Made by a program: the position numbers and the translations under genes | In this document: positions 1 to 8,151 of the stretch, one piece after another | Position numbering within the stretch: the first letter of the stretch is position 1 | Layout: every line of letters starts with the position of its first letter | Source of the DNA: DATKMP01 sp035541775 | Lineage (GTDB): Bacteria; Bacteroidota; Ignavibacteria; UBA10030 | DNA: 29,251 nucleotides | Assembly (NCBI GenBank): GCA_035541775.1 | Contig: DATKMP010000245.1 | Span: forward strand, 1-29,251 | Direction: 5' to 3' | Notes under the pieces: model-generated | Databases searched by the model: none | What the model saw: the letters and a program-made list of their open reading frames with translations, nothing else | What the model was told of the DNA's origin: nothing

Positions 1-804
1 GCGTGCCATATTTTCCACATATCCATCGTCAGAGTTACGAATAGCAAAATTTTGTGCAAGATCTTTCCGGACAAAAAATGCATTTACTCCAGAGCTATCT
101 GCTCCAATAAAAGCGTACCCTTTTTTTTCCGCTAACAGACATAGCGCTTTTAAGGAAGCACCAAAGTACAAATTCGAAAAGTGTGCACTTGTTCGATAAA
201 AATTAGCTTGATATGGAATAGTGACAGCCGACTTCTTGCCAAAAATACTATTATATTCACAGACGACAATTCGTGGTTGAATAACCGTAATTGCTTCCCA
301 GACCCAATAATCATTACCATCGATATCAATACTCAATAAGCCAATGTCGCCTTTTACATTGTGATCTAATAAAAGCTGGTTAATGTTTTCTTTTGTAATA
401 AATGTATGAACAGCAGTAATATCATATTGCCAATAAAAATCGGATGAACGAATTCGTGAAATATGTTTCTTCCCCGCATCCATAATGAGTCCCCGCCAAT
501 TATTGTTAAACAATAAAAATCTTGTGTTGGATTCGCGGTAATCCGTAACTCCAAACTCGACGAATGTTTTGTTAGGAATGACAATATGATGAATCAGATA
601 TTGAATTATTCCGTCTTCACGATGTTGAGAAAATATTTTAAATTCTACTTCCGATAAATCACGAATATTTTGTTTTGTTTGAACATCCTTTGAAAGAATT
701 TGCCCTAACAAAACTCTATTTTCTATAGTGGGTTTATCTATTCTGTTAAATAATTTTATTAATAACGTTTCACAGAATTCAAGCAGACGTTGTATCATCG
801 TCAT
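1..804 (-). CDS. FkbM/SAM-methyltransferase-like protein, 3' end cut by window edge
   Basis: An open frame of 268 codons runs from ATG at 804 to the first base of the window without a stop, so the C-terminus lies outside. Recognisable stretches are FVEFGVTDYRESNTRFLLF (residues about 93-111) and LLSIDIDGNDYWVWEAI followed by PRIVVCEYNSIFG (about 168-196). This resembles the conserved core of methyltransferase-like proteins common in LPS and O-antigen clusters: a G-rich first strand (EFG), then a D-I-D-G-N-D strand. The exact reaction is unknown; a methyl transfer to a sugar is a guess. A second ATG lies two codons in (798). It follows the HlpA-like glycosyltransferase by 17 bp and is the most promoter-distal gene seen in the cluster. 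It has no signal peptide or membrane segment and is probably cytoplasmic. Confidence 0.72.
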   Translation of the reverse strand, partial: MTMIQRLLEFCETLLIKLFNRIDKPTIENRVLLGQILSKDVQTKQNIRDLSEVEFKIFSQHREDGIIQYLIHHIVIPNKTFVEFGVTDYRESNTRFLLFNNNWRGLIMDAGKKHISRIRSSDFYWQYDITAVHTFITKENINQLLLDHNVKGDIGLLSIDIDGNDYWVWEAITVIQPRIVVCEYNSIFGKKSAVTIPYQANFYRTSAHFSNLYFGASLKALCLLAEKKGYAFIGADSSGVNAFFVRKDLAQNFAIRNSDDGYVENMAR

Positions 805-821
805 CTATCCATTCTTTTTAT

Positions 822-1754
822 TTAATGAGTAACTGGCAATAATTGCCGAAATTGGTTAATTAGAAGATAATATAATTTTATAATTTTAGGTGGAGAAAAA
901 TACTTATGAAATGAATATAAATCAGCTTTTGGGTCAAGAATAATTTCTTGAGGGTGTACTATTTCCTTTAGTGAACGAGTGGGGATATTTGCCAATACAT
1001 TAAATTGCGCTTTCGTGTGTGTTGCATTTTCCCAAAAGCCAATATTACTAATGAGGTTCACATTAGGAATTATTGATAATGCATGGTGTACAAGCAATGT
1101 ATATTGCCATTGAATATCCCAAGTATCGATTTGATTTTTATATGCAAGATCAAATCGATACTGCCAATATTGATTTAATTGATTATGTGGAAACATAATC
1201 TGCATTTTCCCAGAAGCCAATAATTCAGGATATAATTTCATGTTAACATCATACAACGACCATGCTCTTTTCCATGTAGCCCATCCCCAAACATGTGGCA
1301 ACTGTGAAAAATAGTAACTTCCACTTCCTCGATGAACATTGTTCTGAAAATTTGCACCACCGATATGCATCACGCGTTCATCATTTCGATATCGCTCAAG
1401 AAGGTTTTCACAGTACGAAAAAAAAGATACATCCGGCAAACAATCGTCTTCCAAAATTATTCCTTCCTCCACCTGCTCAAAGAACCAAGTAATAGCAGAA
1501 CTCACGCCAACTTTACAGCCCTGATTCGTTTCAGAGAATCTTGTCTTCACATCGCAGCCCCAATCCACCTGTTTGAGAATGGCACGCGTTTGTTCGCACA
1601 TCTCTTTCTCACCAATTTTTTGCAATCGCGGTCCATCGGCTGCAACAAACAATTGTTTCGGTTTGATTGCACGAATTTGTTGAAAGACGCGGGCAGTTGT
1701 GTCCGGACGATTAAAGATGATGAAAAGAATTGGGGTATGAAAAGATTGTACCAT
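822..1754 (-). CDS. HlpA-like / GT2-fold glycosyltransferase
   Basis: A 310-residue protein whose N-terminus TPILFIIFNRPDTT is the usual opening of the 'hemolytic protein HlpA-like' nucleotide-diphospho-sugar transferases, which have the GT-A fold. The metal/nucleotide site is likely IILEDDCLPD (EDD at residues 102-104); HVWGWATWKRAW near residue 165 is also typical of the group. It probably adds one sugar to a lipid-linked glycan at the cytoplasmic face; donor and acceptor cannot be read from sequence. It starts 27 bp after the GT8-like gene and ends 17 bp before the methyltransferase-like gene, consistent with one transcript. The length looks complete. The 'hemolytic' label in databases is historical and not evidence of haemolysis. 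Confidence 0.8.
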   Translation of the reverse strand: MVQSFHTPILFIIFNRPDTTARVFQQIRAIKPKQLFVAADGPRLQKIGEKEMCEQTRAILKQVDWGCDVKTRFSETNQGCKVGVSSAITWFFEQVEEGIILEDDCLPDVSFFSYCENLLERYRNDERVMHIGGANFQNNVHRGSGSYYFSQLPHVWGWATWKRAWSLYDVNMKLYPELLASGKMQIMFPHNQLNQYWQYRFDLAYKNQIDTWDIQWQYTLLVHHALSIIPNVNLISNIGFWENATHTKAQFNVLANIPTRSLKEIVHPQEIILDPKADLYSFHKYFSPPKIIKLYYLLINQFRQLLPVTH

Positions 1755-1781
1755 AAAATTTTTTAGATACTGTACTAAAAC

Positions 1782-2969
1782 TTATTTTAATAAAAATGTA
1801 TGATTTCGAAGCAATGCTGCTTTTGCCAATAATGTTACGAATCTACGATACCGTTCTGGTCCAATGAACCGAAATATCCATGGAGCAATTTTTATTAACA
1901 ATGGCAGATTTTGAACAGGGAGTTGAAAACGAACGTCGTGTGCGTATTGTTTGATATTTTTGTAAAAGGTTTTTTGGTTTGACTCAAAAGGGTCACCATA
2001 ACGTTCTGCAACCATTGCATAAAGTCTTCGTTCAAGAAGATCGATTGGATGTCCACCAGAAAAAAAACCGTATGAATATGGAATTTTTACGAAATGTGAA
2101 TAACCATTTGCTTTGACTCGAGAACGATAATTCGTAAATATATCAACTAAGGCAGGATATTGCTCAAAGCTATAATTCTTCACATGCTTGGAGATAATCG
2201 AATCATTATTAATATCTATCGAACTGAAATGATAAAACACCAATGGCTGATTTCCATTGACGGATAAACCAGAAAGTGTTCTCTCATGAAGATTCCATAC
2301 ACTAACATTGTAACCTGGATCTCGCAAAATATAGACATGATCCCAATATGCAATTGCAAGTTCCGCCCATTTTTGATCGACATAAATTCCTGATTGTGGT
2401 TCCATAATACAAAGGAACCGGCATCGTTTTTTCCACCAATCAAGAAATTCCATGGTTTCAGATGTTTTTGAAAGACCAAGGAAGCCAAGATTAAAAACTC
2501 CTGAACATTCCATACTTTGTTCCCACTGAACAGTATCAAGAAATGAAACAGGGTCTTTATCAGGATGCAAACTGTGTGGTGTTAATATAATAGAAAACGT
2601 ATCAAGTGCTTGAAGAGCGGTGTCTAAGCGGTTATAAACAAAAATATCCGGATCCAAATAAATTACTTTTTGGTACCCCTTAGAAAATAAAAATGATAAG
2701 AAAAATGGTTTGACAGCGGTATTGAATTCAGCAATGCCATACGCAAAAGCCATTTTTTCATGATCAGGAATTTGCAACTCTTGCAACGATACAACCGAGA
2801 ATCCATTTTCAGAAGGAATACCTATTGTATTTTTTTCGACAATCAGATAAAATAAATCGCAATCGGCATGAACATTTGCAACCGATTGAAGCATGGTTTT
2901 CCCCAATGAAAAATAATTGGCGGACGAAATGGTACATATAGCGACTTTATTATTCAAGCTGATCTCCAC
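1782..2969 (-). CDS. GT8-like glycosyltransferase
   Basis: A 395-residue protein with a GT-A-type N-terminal half. The opening VAICTISSANYFSLGKTML resembles GT8 and related retaining enzymes, and VIYLDPDIFVY supplies the D-x-D metal/nucleotide motif (D106 and D108). A later G-V-F-N-L-G-F-L-G segment is the usual acceptor-side strand of this family, and about 150 C-terminal residues are unassigned. It probably transfers a hexose to the growing O-chain or core in the cytoplasm. Its start overlaps the end of the upstream GT9-like gene by 16 bp, which implies translational coupling. No signal peptide or membrane helix is visible. Confidence 0.75.
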   Translation of the reverse strand: MEISLNNKVAICTISSANYFSLGKTMLQSVANVHADCDLFYLIVEKNTIGIPSENGFSVVSLQELQIPDHEKMAFAYGIAEFNTAVKPFFLSFLFSKGYQKVIYLDPDIFVYNRLDTALQALDTFSIILTPHSLHPDKDPVSFLDTVQWEQSMECSGVFNLGFLGLSKTSETMEFLDWWKKRCRFLCIMEPQSGIYVDQKWAELAIAYWDHVYILRDPGYNVSVWNLHERTLSGLSVNGNQPLVFYHFSSIDINNDSIISKHVKNYSFEQYPALVDIFTNYRSRVKANGYSHFVKIPYSYGFFSGGHPIDLLERRLYAMVAERYGDPFESNQKTFYKNIKQYAHDVRFQLPVQNLPLLIKIAPWIFRFIGPERYRRFVTLLAKAALLRNHTFLLK

Positions 2970-4207
2970 ATCATGTTTTTTACAAACAATCGCGCCACTC
3001 GAAAATATTCTCCCTTAAAAGATAACAAACATAATTGGAACAAACATACTGTTCTATAAACCACTGAATACTTTTTATCGGGATTACATCCAAGGAATGC
3101 CAGTGCTTCCTTTTCATCTATTTTCAGTTTATTCCATTTTATTACAAGATACGGTCGTAAAACCGTACGCACACTGTTATCTAATTCTTTTATTCCGGTT
3201 TTGTCATAGTCATAACGCTTATATGCATTTGAAATTGCTGTTGCCGCTTGCACATATTTTTTCTTTTTAAAAAGTTCATGAAAAATCTGTGAAAAATAAA
3301 AATCAAATTTTATCGGAATATCAACTTGAAACCGTTCGCGGGTCCGGGCGAATCCATTCTCAAGAACTGAAAGAATCATGGTCGCTACTTTGGAGGGAGA
3401 ACTTTCGTTCAGTTCCAAAATATTTTCCGTCGGCAAATGAAAGTATTTTGCGTCGTGTAACATAGAGGCATACATTCTTGTTTTGCGACAAAGAAGTTGT
3501 ATTTGTGGAAGAGGTTTTGCCCAATCAGAAGTGGCAAGCCATGAAATTCCGCTGGAACAGCCGACAAGAAGATGACAGTACTTCGTTATTTCAGCATTTT
3601 CACGAAATGTTAGTTCGCTACCATCAATAATGTTTTTATGCTTTATTTCAATCTTCTTATCTGAAGAAAGAATAAATAACAGTGAGGGATTTTTTATGAG
3701 CGCACTGCACGCGATCTGAAGTGCGAATTCGGGAGTTATAAACGATTGCCCGCTTGTCGAAGCAGCTTCTATGAGAATAACCGTATTGGAAGAACGGACG
3801 TTGTGTGTTGCAATAAAGTTATTGACTGCTTCGATTTCTGCTTGTGTGAGGCGAACAACCGGTTGTACCGGTACCGTTACAGGATGAGGATATCCACGAA
3901 ACAATGACGACCTGCTTGTTCCATCATAGTTTTGAAAATTGTTTGGCGGAATTTGTGTTAAAAATATTTCGTCGAATTCTCCTGCTTTATGTTTTTGTTG
4001 CGCTTCTTGTTCAAAACGCATCCAAATTTCTTCTGTCTGATTATGAGTTTTCTGGTGTATTTCCCAAACAGCATCCACATACGGATTGTTCTCTATCACA
4101 TGCCGACAAAGAGAACTTATCGCCCATGTAAGATGACAACCGGGAAAGTCCTGTTTGATTTGCCGTGCAATAGTCGTGGCATATAAACAATCACCATTCC
4201 TACCCAA
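2954..4207 (-). CDS. GT9 (heptosyltransferase)-like protein with start in doubt
   Basis: A 417-residue reading from a TTG at 4207. The N-terminal LGRNGDCLYATTIARQIK and a later GCSSGISWLA segment match the GT9/heptosyltransferase pattern: an N-terminal glycine loop, and a donor-site motif in the second Rossmann domain. The TTG start would remove the first beta strand. The same frame is open upstream to 4240 and encodes KKILLGQ directly before LGRNGD, which is the expected strand-loop of GT9 enzymes. No ATG, GTG or TTG exists in that extension; an AGGA sits 7 nt before an ATC at 4238-4240. The true start is therefore either non-canonical or disturbed by an indel in the nine-T run at 4222-4230. 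The C-terminal 130 residues are not typical of GT9. It likely transfers a heptose or hexose to the LPS glycan. Confidence 0.65.
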   Translation of the reverse strand: MGRNGDCLYATTIARQIKQDFPGCHLTWAISSLCRHVIENNPYVDAVWEIHQKTHNQTEEIWMRFEQEAQQKHKAGEFDEIFLTQIPPNNFQNYDGTSRSSLFRGYPHPVTVPVQPVVRLTQAEIEAVNNFIATHNVRSSNTVILIEAASTSGQSFITPEFALQIACSALIKNPSLLFILSSDKKIEIKHKNIIDGSELTFRENAEITKYCHLLVGCSSGISWLATSDWAKPLPQIQLLCRKTRMYASMLHDAKYFHLPTENILELNESSPSKVATMILSVLENGFARTRERFQVDIPIKFDFYFSQIFHELFKKKKYVQAATAISNAYKRYDYDKTGIKELDNSVRTVLRPYLVIKWNKLKIDEKEALAFLGCNPDKKYSVVYRTVCLFQLCLLSFKGEYFRVARLFVKNMMWRSA

Positions 4208-4287
4208 TTGACCGAGGAGTATTTTTTTTTGATGGTTGATCTAATTATCCTAACGAACTGTATAAGCAAACTATATTTATTCTCCAC

Positions 4288-5181
4288 TCAACGTGTAGAA
4301 TGTGCAGAATGTTCAAAACGAACCATCATTTTGGCAAGTTCTTCGATGGATGTTTGGGGCTGCCATCCCAATCTGTAAATCGTTTTGGGATCGGAGATTA
4401 AAACAGGATATTCGACCTTGTATCCTTGCTGCAATCTTACAAACTCTTGCCATGGTTTCCCAATGACATTAAAGCATAACTGCAGCCAGTATTCGATGGC
4501 GTATCCTTTGCCTGATCCGATGACTGCTTCACAAACTTTGTCTTGCGACAGAAGAGTAAAAATCCCTTCAGCAACATCGGCGGCAAAGGTCCACTCTTTG
4601 GTAACAGAAATATCACCAAGCTCGATGATTTCATTGTTACCTCGATCAATGCGCTGCACTGCTAATGCAATTTTTTGACTTACATGCGAAGGTTTGCGAA
4701 GAGGGCTTTCATGATGAAATAAATATCCGACGTACGTTTGTATTCCCAATGATCGATAATATCGTGCTGCATATACAGATTGTATGCGTGCAATACTATA
4801 CGGACTGCTGGCTTCGAAGGGATCGTTTTCAGAAATCGGTTTTCCGTTATTCTTGAATTGGACGCCGCTTCCTGTAATAAAAACTTTTGCCGATGGACAA
4901 TGTTTCTTTACTGCCTCAAGAATGTTGAGCGTTCCGGTAGAGATTGTTTCATGGTTTTCAAACAAGACGTCATGGCGCGTTGTCGAATTTGCCGCAAGGT
5001 GAAAAATATAGGACGGCCGATACTGTTTGACTAATTCTTCAACCTGAGAATATTCAGACACATCACCTTGAACACCGTTTCCATGGCGAGATATGCAAAT
5101 AGGAATAATTTCTTTTTGCTTGCAGGACATTTGGAGATAATATCCATCTTGTCCGTTTGCACCGAAAATAAGAGCATTCAT
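4288..5181 (-). CDS. NAD(P)-dependent SDR, GDP-mannose 4,6-dehydratase/reductase type
   Basis: A 297-residue extended SDR. The dinucleotide loop GANGQDG is at residues 7-13 and is the form typical of GDP-mannose 4,6-dehydratases; HLAANS (61-66), ITGSG (102-106) and SPYSIAR (126-132) follow in order. The catalytic tyrosine is Y128, but the partner lysine of the Y-x-x-x-K motif is replaced by arginine (R132). It could make or reduce a nucleotide-linked deoxysugar for the O-chain in the cytoplasm; whether it is a dehydratase, epimerase or reductase cannot be decided. At 297 residues it is shorter than true GMD (about 350) and closer to RMD-like reductases. It has 121 bp in front of it and 80 bp behind, more than most genes in the cluster. 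No clear Shine-Dalgarno is seen. Confidence 0.75.
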   Translation of the reverse strand: MNALIFGANGQDGYYLQMSCKQKEIIPICISRHGNGVQGDVSEYSQVEELVKQYRPSYIFHLAANSTTRHDVLFENHETISTGTLNILEAVKKHCPSAKVFITGSGVQFKNNGKPISENDPFEASSPYSIARIQSVYAARYYRSLGIQTYVGYLFHHESPLRKPSHVSQKIALAVQRIDRGNNEIIELGDISVTKEWTFAADVAEGIFTLLSQDKVCEAVIGSGKGYAIEYWLQLCFNVIGKPWQEFVRLQQGYKVEYPVLISDPKTIYRLGWQPQTSIEELAKMMVRFEHSAHSTR

Positions 5182-5302
5182 AGGGTGATCTGATTTTAAA
5201 AATATAGGCTCAATACTAGATCGAAACTTCTGAAGAACTATTTCAAGAAGTTATGCGAAACATATACTGTCCACAAGGATTGTATTTCGATATTTCAAAT
5301 AA

Positions 5303-6406
5303 TTAATTATTTCGATAAATTTTTTGAGTAAATCCACGAAATATGTTGGCTGCTTTTTTCAATACCGAATAATATTTTTTTTTAGGCTTTTTTATTGCCA
5401 ACTCACTCTGATTATTATTTACTTTCATTAAAGTATTGGGCGTTTTGACAAATTCCTCAATAATTTTTTCGAACTTTTTTGTGAAATTTTGGGGACCCCA
5501 ATCTTTTTGCATTTTCATTACTTCTGGTTGAGAACAAGTAATAGATTCTTTCAATGATCGCAATGGATATGGCTCGACATATGCTGTAATATGTCGGAAT
5601 GTTTCATTATCCGAAACAGCAAGTGGCCGTCCACTCGATATTGCTTGGTCGGTCGTCGCTGAAAGCCCCGGCTGATGACGATTATATAAAAAACAATTTA
5701 ACGTGTTTTGACTGCACCATTCGATCAGTTGAGGCTTCGTCATAAATTCTCGAGTTATATGAACCTCAATACCGGGCTTTGCTGCCTTCAGACATTCTTC
5801 AGCAAGATAGTCTCCATAGTTTTTATTATGAAGATGCCAAAATGCATCCTCAGTATATGTACCCTGGGGAATATTGATTCTAATAATAGCTTTTTCAAAT
5901 TCCTTATTAACTGCATCGACGACAAGTTCAAATCCTTTGCCGGGAGTCGCGAAGCCAAAACTTCCTATCGTGGGAAGAGATGGTTCGACGAATGCAAGAG
6001 GCAAGGACGCCGTTTCCAAAGGCCGAGGAAAGGGAAATACTTTTTTCTTTAAATCGATCGTTATCGTGGGGTCCAATACGCAATATACGTCAAAATCATT
6101 TTGGGGAGTCAAGACAAATGGATCGTTCGGTGCGACCTCTAGAACAAAGCAAATTTTTAATCCGGGAAGTTCTCGTAATTTTTTTGTCTCCAGCCACCCC
6201 ATGGTCAGGTAATGATAATTGAAAGCATAGAAGTCGTACTGATTTGAAATCGTTTTATGTACTTCATCGATTTCGCAATAATCAAGAGCGTATTTATCTG
6301 AAAGCTTTAAACACTCATACATCATTCGTCCCGATTCATAAATGCTACAGTTAGCTTGAGCGGGATTGATGAATAATCCTTTTTTGAGTGACGGGAGAAT
6401 AGACAT
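5303..6406 (-). CDS. GT-B-fold (GT1/GT4-like) glycosyltransferase
   Basis: A 367-residue protein. The C-terminal half has the look of a GT-B donor domain: a strand-loop reading TIGSFGFATPGKGFELVV (a usual entry to the second Rossmann domain), then HQPGLSATTDQAISSGRPLAVSD, which corresponds to the segment that contacts the nucleotide-sugar. The N-terminal domain is poorly conserved. The C-terminus is lysine-rich and basic, compatible with peripheral attachment to the inner membrane. It likely adds a sugar to the lipid-linked chain. It lies 5 bp after the C-methyltransferase-like gene and is very probably co-transcribed with it. Confidence 0.68.
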   Translation of the reverse strand: MSILPSLKKGLFINPAQANCSIYESGRMMYECLKLSDKYALDYCEIDEVHKTISNQYDFYAFNYHYLTMGWLETKKLRELPGLKICFVLEVAPNDPFVLTPQNDFDVYCVLDPTITIDLKKKVFPFPRPLETASLPLAFVEPSLPTIGSFGFATPGKGFELVVDAVNKEFEKAIIRINIPQGTYTEDAFWHLHNKNYGDYLAEECLKAAKPGIEVHITREFMTKPQLIEWCSQNTLNCFLYNRHQPGLSATTDQAISSGRPLAVSDNETFRHITAYVEPYPLRSLKESITCSQPEVMKMQKDWGPQNFTKKFEKIIEEFVKTPNTLMKVNNNQSELAIKKPKKKYYSVLKKAANIFRGFTQKIYRNN

Positions 6407-6411
6407 ACTGA

Positions 6412-7671
6412 TTATTTTTTCACGACTTCAATTGTTGGTAACGGGAATATTAAGCCAATGCCGCGTTGTAATGTTTCTTTTTCACGTTCAACAAATTCCT
6501 GCTTAAAATGCCAAGGCAACACCAGATAGTAATCTGGATTCATTGCTCGTGATTCTGCTTCGCTGATAATGGGAATGTCGGTGCCAAGTGTGCGGGCACC
6601 ATATTTATCGGGGTTACGTTCGGCGGCGTAATCAACGATGCGATTGTCGATTCCACACCATTGGAGAAGTGTGTTTCCTTTGGTCGATGCACCGTAAATA
6701 TGAATACGTTTATTTTCTTTTTTTAACCGTTTCAGAAGTCCGATTAATTCTTCTTTGTGAACATTGACTCTATCCTGAAAATTTTTATACGGCTTATCCG
6801 TATCAAGCTCTAAGTCGAACTCTTCCTGATGCAACGCCTGAATGTTTTGCATAAACTCATCTTTTTTGTATGCAAAGTTGTCCGTATGCGTTGCAAAACA
6901 TCGGATGCTTCCGCCGTTAATGGTATTTAACGCCACATTAAAAATTTTCATTCCTGAATGCTTAAGGATGTATTCAATCACAGCCAAGCTGTAATATTCC
7001 AGGTGTTCATGGCAAATGGTATCGTACGATGTCATTTTCAGCATCGTCGGCATATACGACATTTCAAAGATCCAAATTCCGTCCGGCGATAAAATTTCTT
7101 TGATGCCTTTTGAAAAGGCAATAGGATCTTCTAAATCATAAAACATGGCAATCGAAGTGATAACATCAAATTTTTTCCCTTGCAACCGGCTGATCAATTC
7201 ACTGGAGGGAAAAATATCCTGCACGACCGAAGTCGGCGGTTTAATTTCTTGTGCAACATCAGAAGGATCGACGCCATACATTTCGAATGTTTTTGGATAA
7301 TACTCAAACAGCGTTCCATCGTTACACCCGATATCGAGAATGCGAGCATTTTTTCTTTTCACAATCGCACAAGCATCTTCGACAATCCCTTTAAGATGTG
7401 TACGCATAGTGTTGTTCGTTCCAGAACGGTACCAATAAGCAGAGTATAAAATTTCCGGTGGAACCGTATGTTCCATTTGCAACAATCCACAAGCATGCTC
7501 ATCGCGAGTAGGATCACAGCGAAGCAGTGTCGCTGGAATTTTTCGTAACGGAGGAATTTCTTTACCCTCTTTTACAAACGATCCCTGAAGAAATTGTTCT
7601 CCTAAATCGATGACTTTCGTCAGCGCATTGGAACCGCATACGCGGCAGGTTTTTCGATGTATTAAATGCAT
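6412..7671 (-). CDS. Sugar C-methyltransferase-like, zinc-binding class I SAM methyltransferase
   Basis: A 419-residue three-part protein. An N-terminal putative zinc domain has C9-x2-C12 and later C52 and C61. A class I SAM domain carries the glycine motif ILDIGCNDGT (111-120). A C-terminal Rossmann-like domain with IHIYGASTKGNTLLQW is typical of the C-methyltransferase C-terminal family found in NDP-hexose C-methyltransferases such as TylC3. By analogy it methylates a carbon of an NDP-keto-deoxysugar, and the SDR downstream could supply such a keto sugar. A GGAG 7 nt before the ATG supports the start. It is an attractive source of a branched or capped terminal sugar recognised by Wzt, but that link is inference. 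Confidence 0.85.
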   Translation of the reverse strand: MHLIHRKTCRVCGSNALTKVIDLGEQFLQGSFVKEGKEIPPLRKIPATLLRCDPTRDEHACGLLQMEHTVPPEILYSAYWYRSGTNNTMRTHLKGIVEDACAIVKRKNARILDIGCNDGTLFEYYPKTFEMYGVDPSDVAQEIKPPTSVVQDIFPSSELISRLQGKKFDVITSIAMFYDLEDPIAFSKGIKEILSPDGIWIFEMSYMPTMLKMTSYDTICHEHLEYYSLAVIEYILKHSGMKIFNVALNTINGGSIRCFATHTDNFAYKKDEFMQNIQALHQEEFDLELDTDKPYKNFQDRVNVHKEELIGLLKRLKKENKRIHIYGASTKGNTLLQWCGIDNRIVDYAAERNPDKYGARTLGTDIPIISEAESRAMNPDYYLVLPWHFKQEFVEREKETLQRGIGLIFPLPTIEVVKK

Positions 7672-7702
7672 AGCTTTTCTCCGATAACAATAATTTTATC
7701 GA

Positions 7703-8143
7703 TCAATGGTGTTGTACTATTAATGTTTGAAAATTTTTATCAATCTTATCGATACATTTATTTCGTTCAAGGTTGAGCAGGGCAAGTTGTTTGACAATTT
7801 TATCTTTTTCATCCGGCGGTACTTTTTCAAATTCATAGACATGTTCTTGTTGATGCCATAATTTACAGTTCACATCCGCAAGTTGCGAAAAAACCGTACC
7901 GATACTCCCAACAACATCCGATACCACATTGCCCGTCTGTTTATACACTTTGTTGGAAGAGAATATCAATCGTTCCGGCGGGATCATTCCTTTATATGCT
8001 GCAGCAATATAGTCGTCAATCTCTTCTTGCAATTGCTTTTCTTGATGAGAAAGATTTTCTAATTTGATGGTATCTTCGGTATGAAATTGTTTTAATTTCA
8101 CGATCGTTAATTTATCACACAATGAACCGAGTGTTTCCGCCAT
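7703..8143 (-). CDS. DUF4254-type protein
   Basis: A 146-residue protein, mostly alpha-helical and charged. The start is the ATG at 8141-8143, with AAGGA 7 nt upstream; a longer reading to 8212 would run into the wzt coding end. It begins MAETLGSLCDKLTIVKLKQF, and the second half has a related pattern (VNCKLWHQQEHVYEF, then LNLERNKCIDKID), which I recognise as DUF4254. Members are often found inside LPS/O-antigen clusters next to glycosyltransferases; their function is unknown. The heptad-like first half may form a coiled coil. It lies 8 bp after wzt and 31 bp before the C-methyltransferase-like gene. No signal peptide or membrane segment is seen. Confidence 0.65.
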   Translation of the reverse strand: MAETLGSLCDKLTIVKLKQFHTEDTIKLENLSHQEKQLQEEIDDYIAAAYKGMIPPERLIFSSNKVYKQTGNVVSDVVGSIGTVFSQLADVNCKLWHQQEHVYEFEKVPPDEKDKIVKQLALLNLERNKCIDKIDKNFQTLIVQHH

Positions 8144-8151
8144 ACCATTCC

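Noticed and set aside
5225..5252. 7-bp inverted repeat AACTTCT/AGAAGTT in the gap before the SDR gene
   Set aside because: The stem is AT-rich with a 14-nt loop, no T-run or known operator form; it could be chance.
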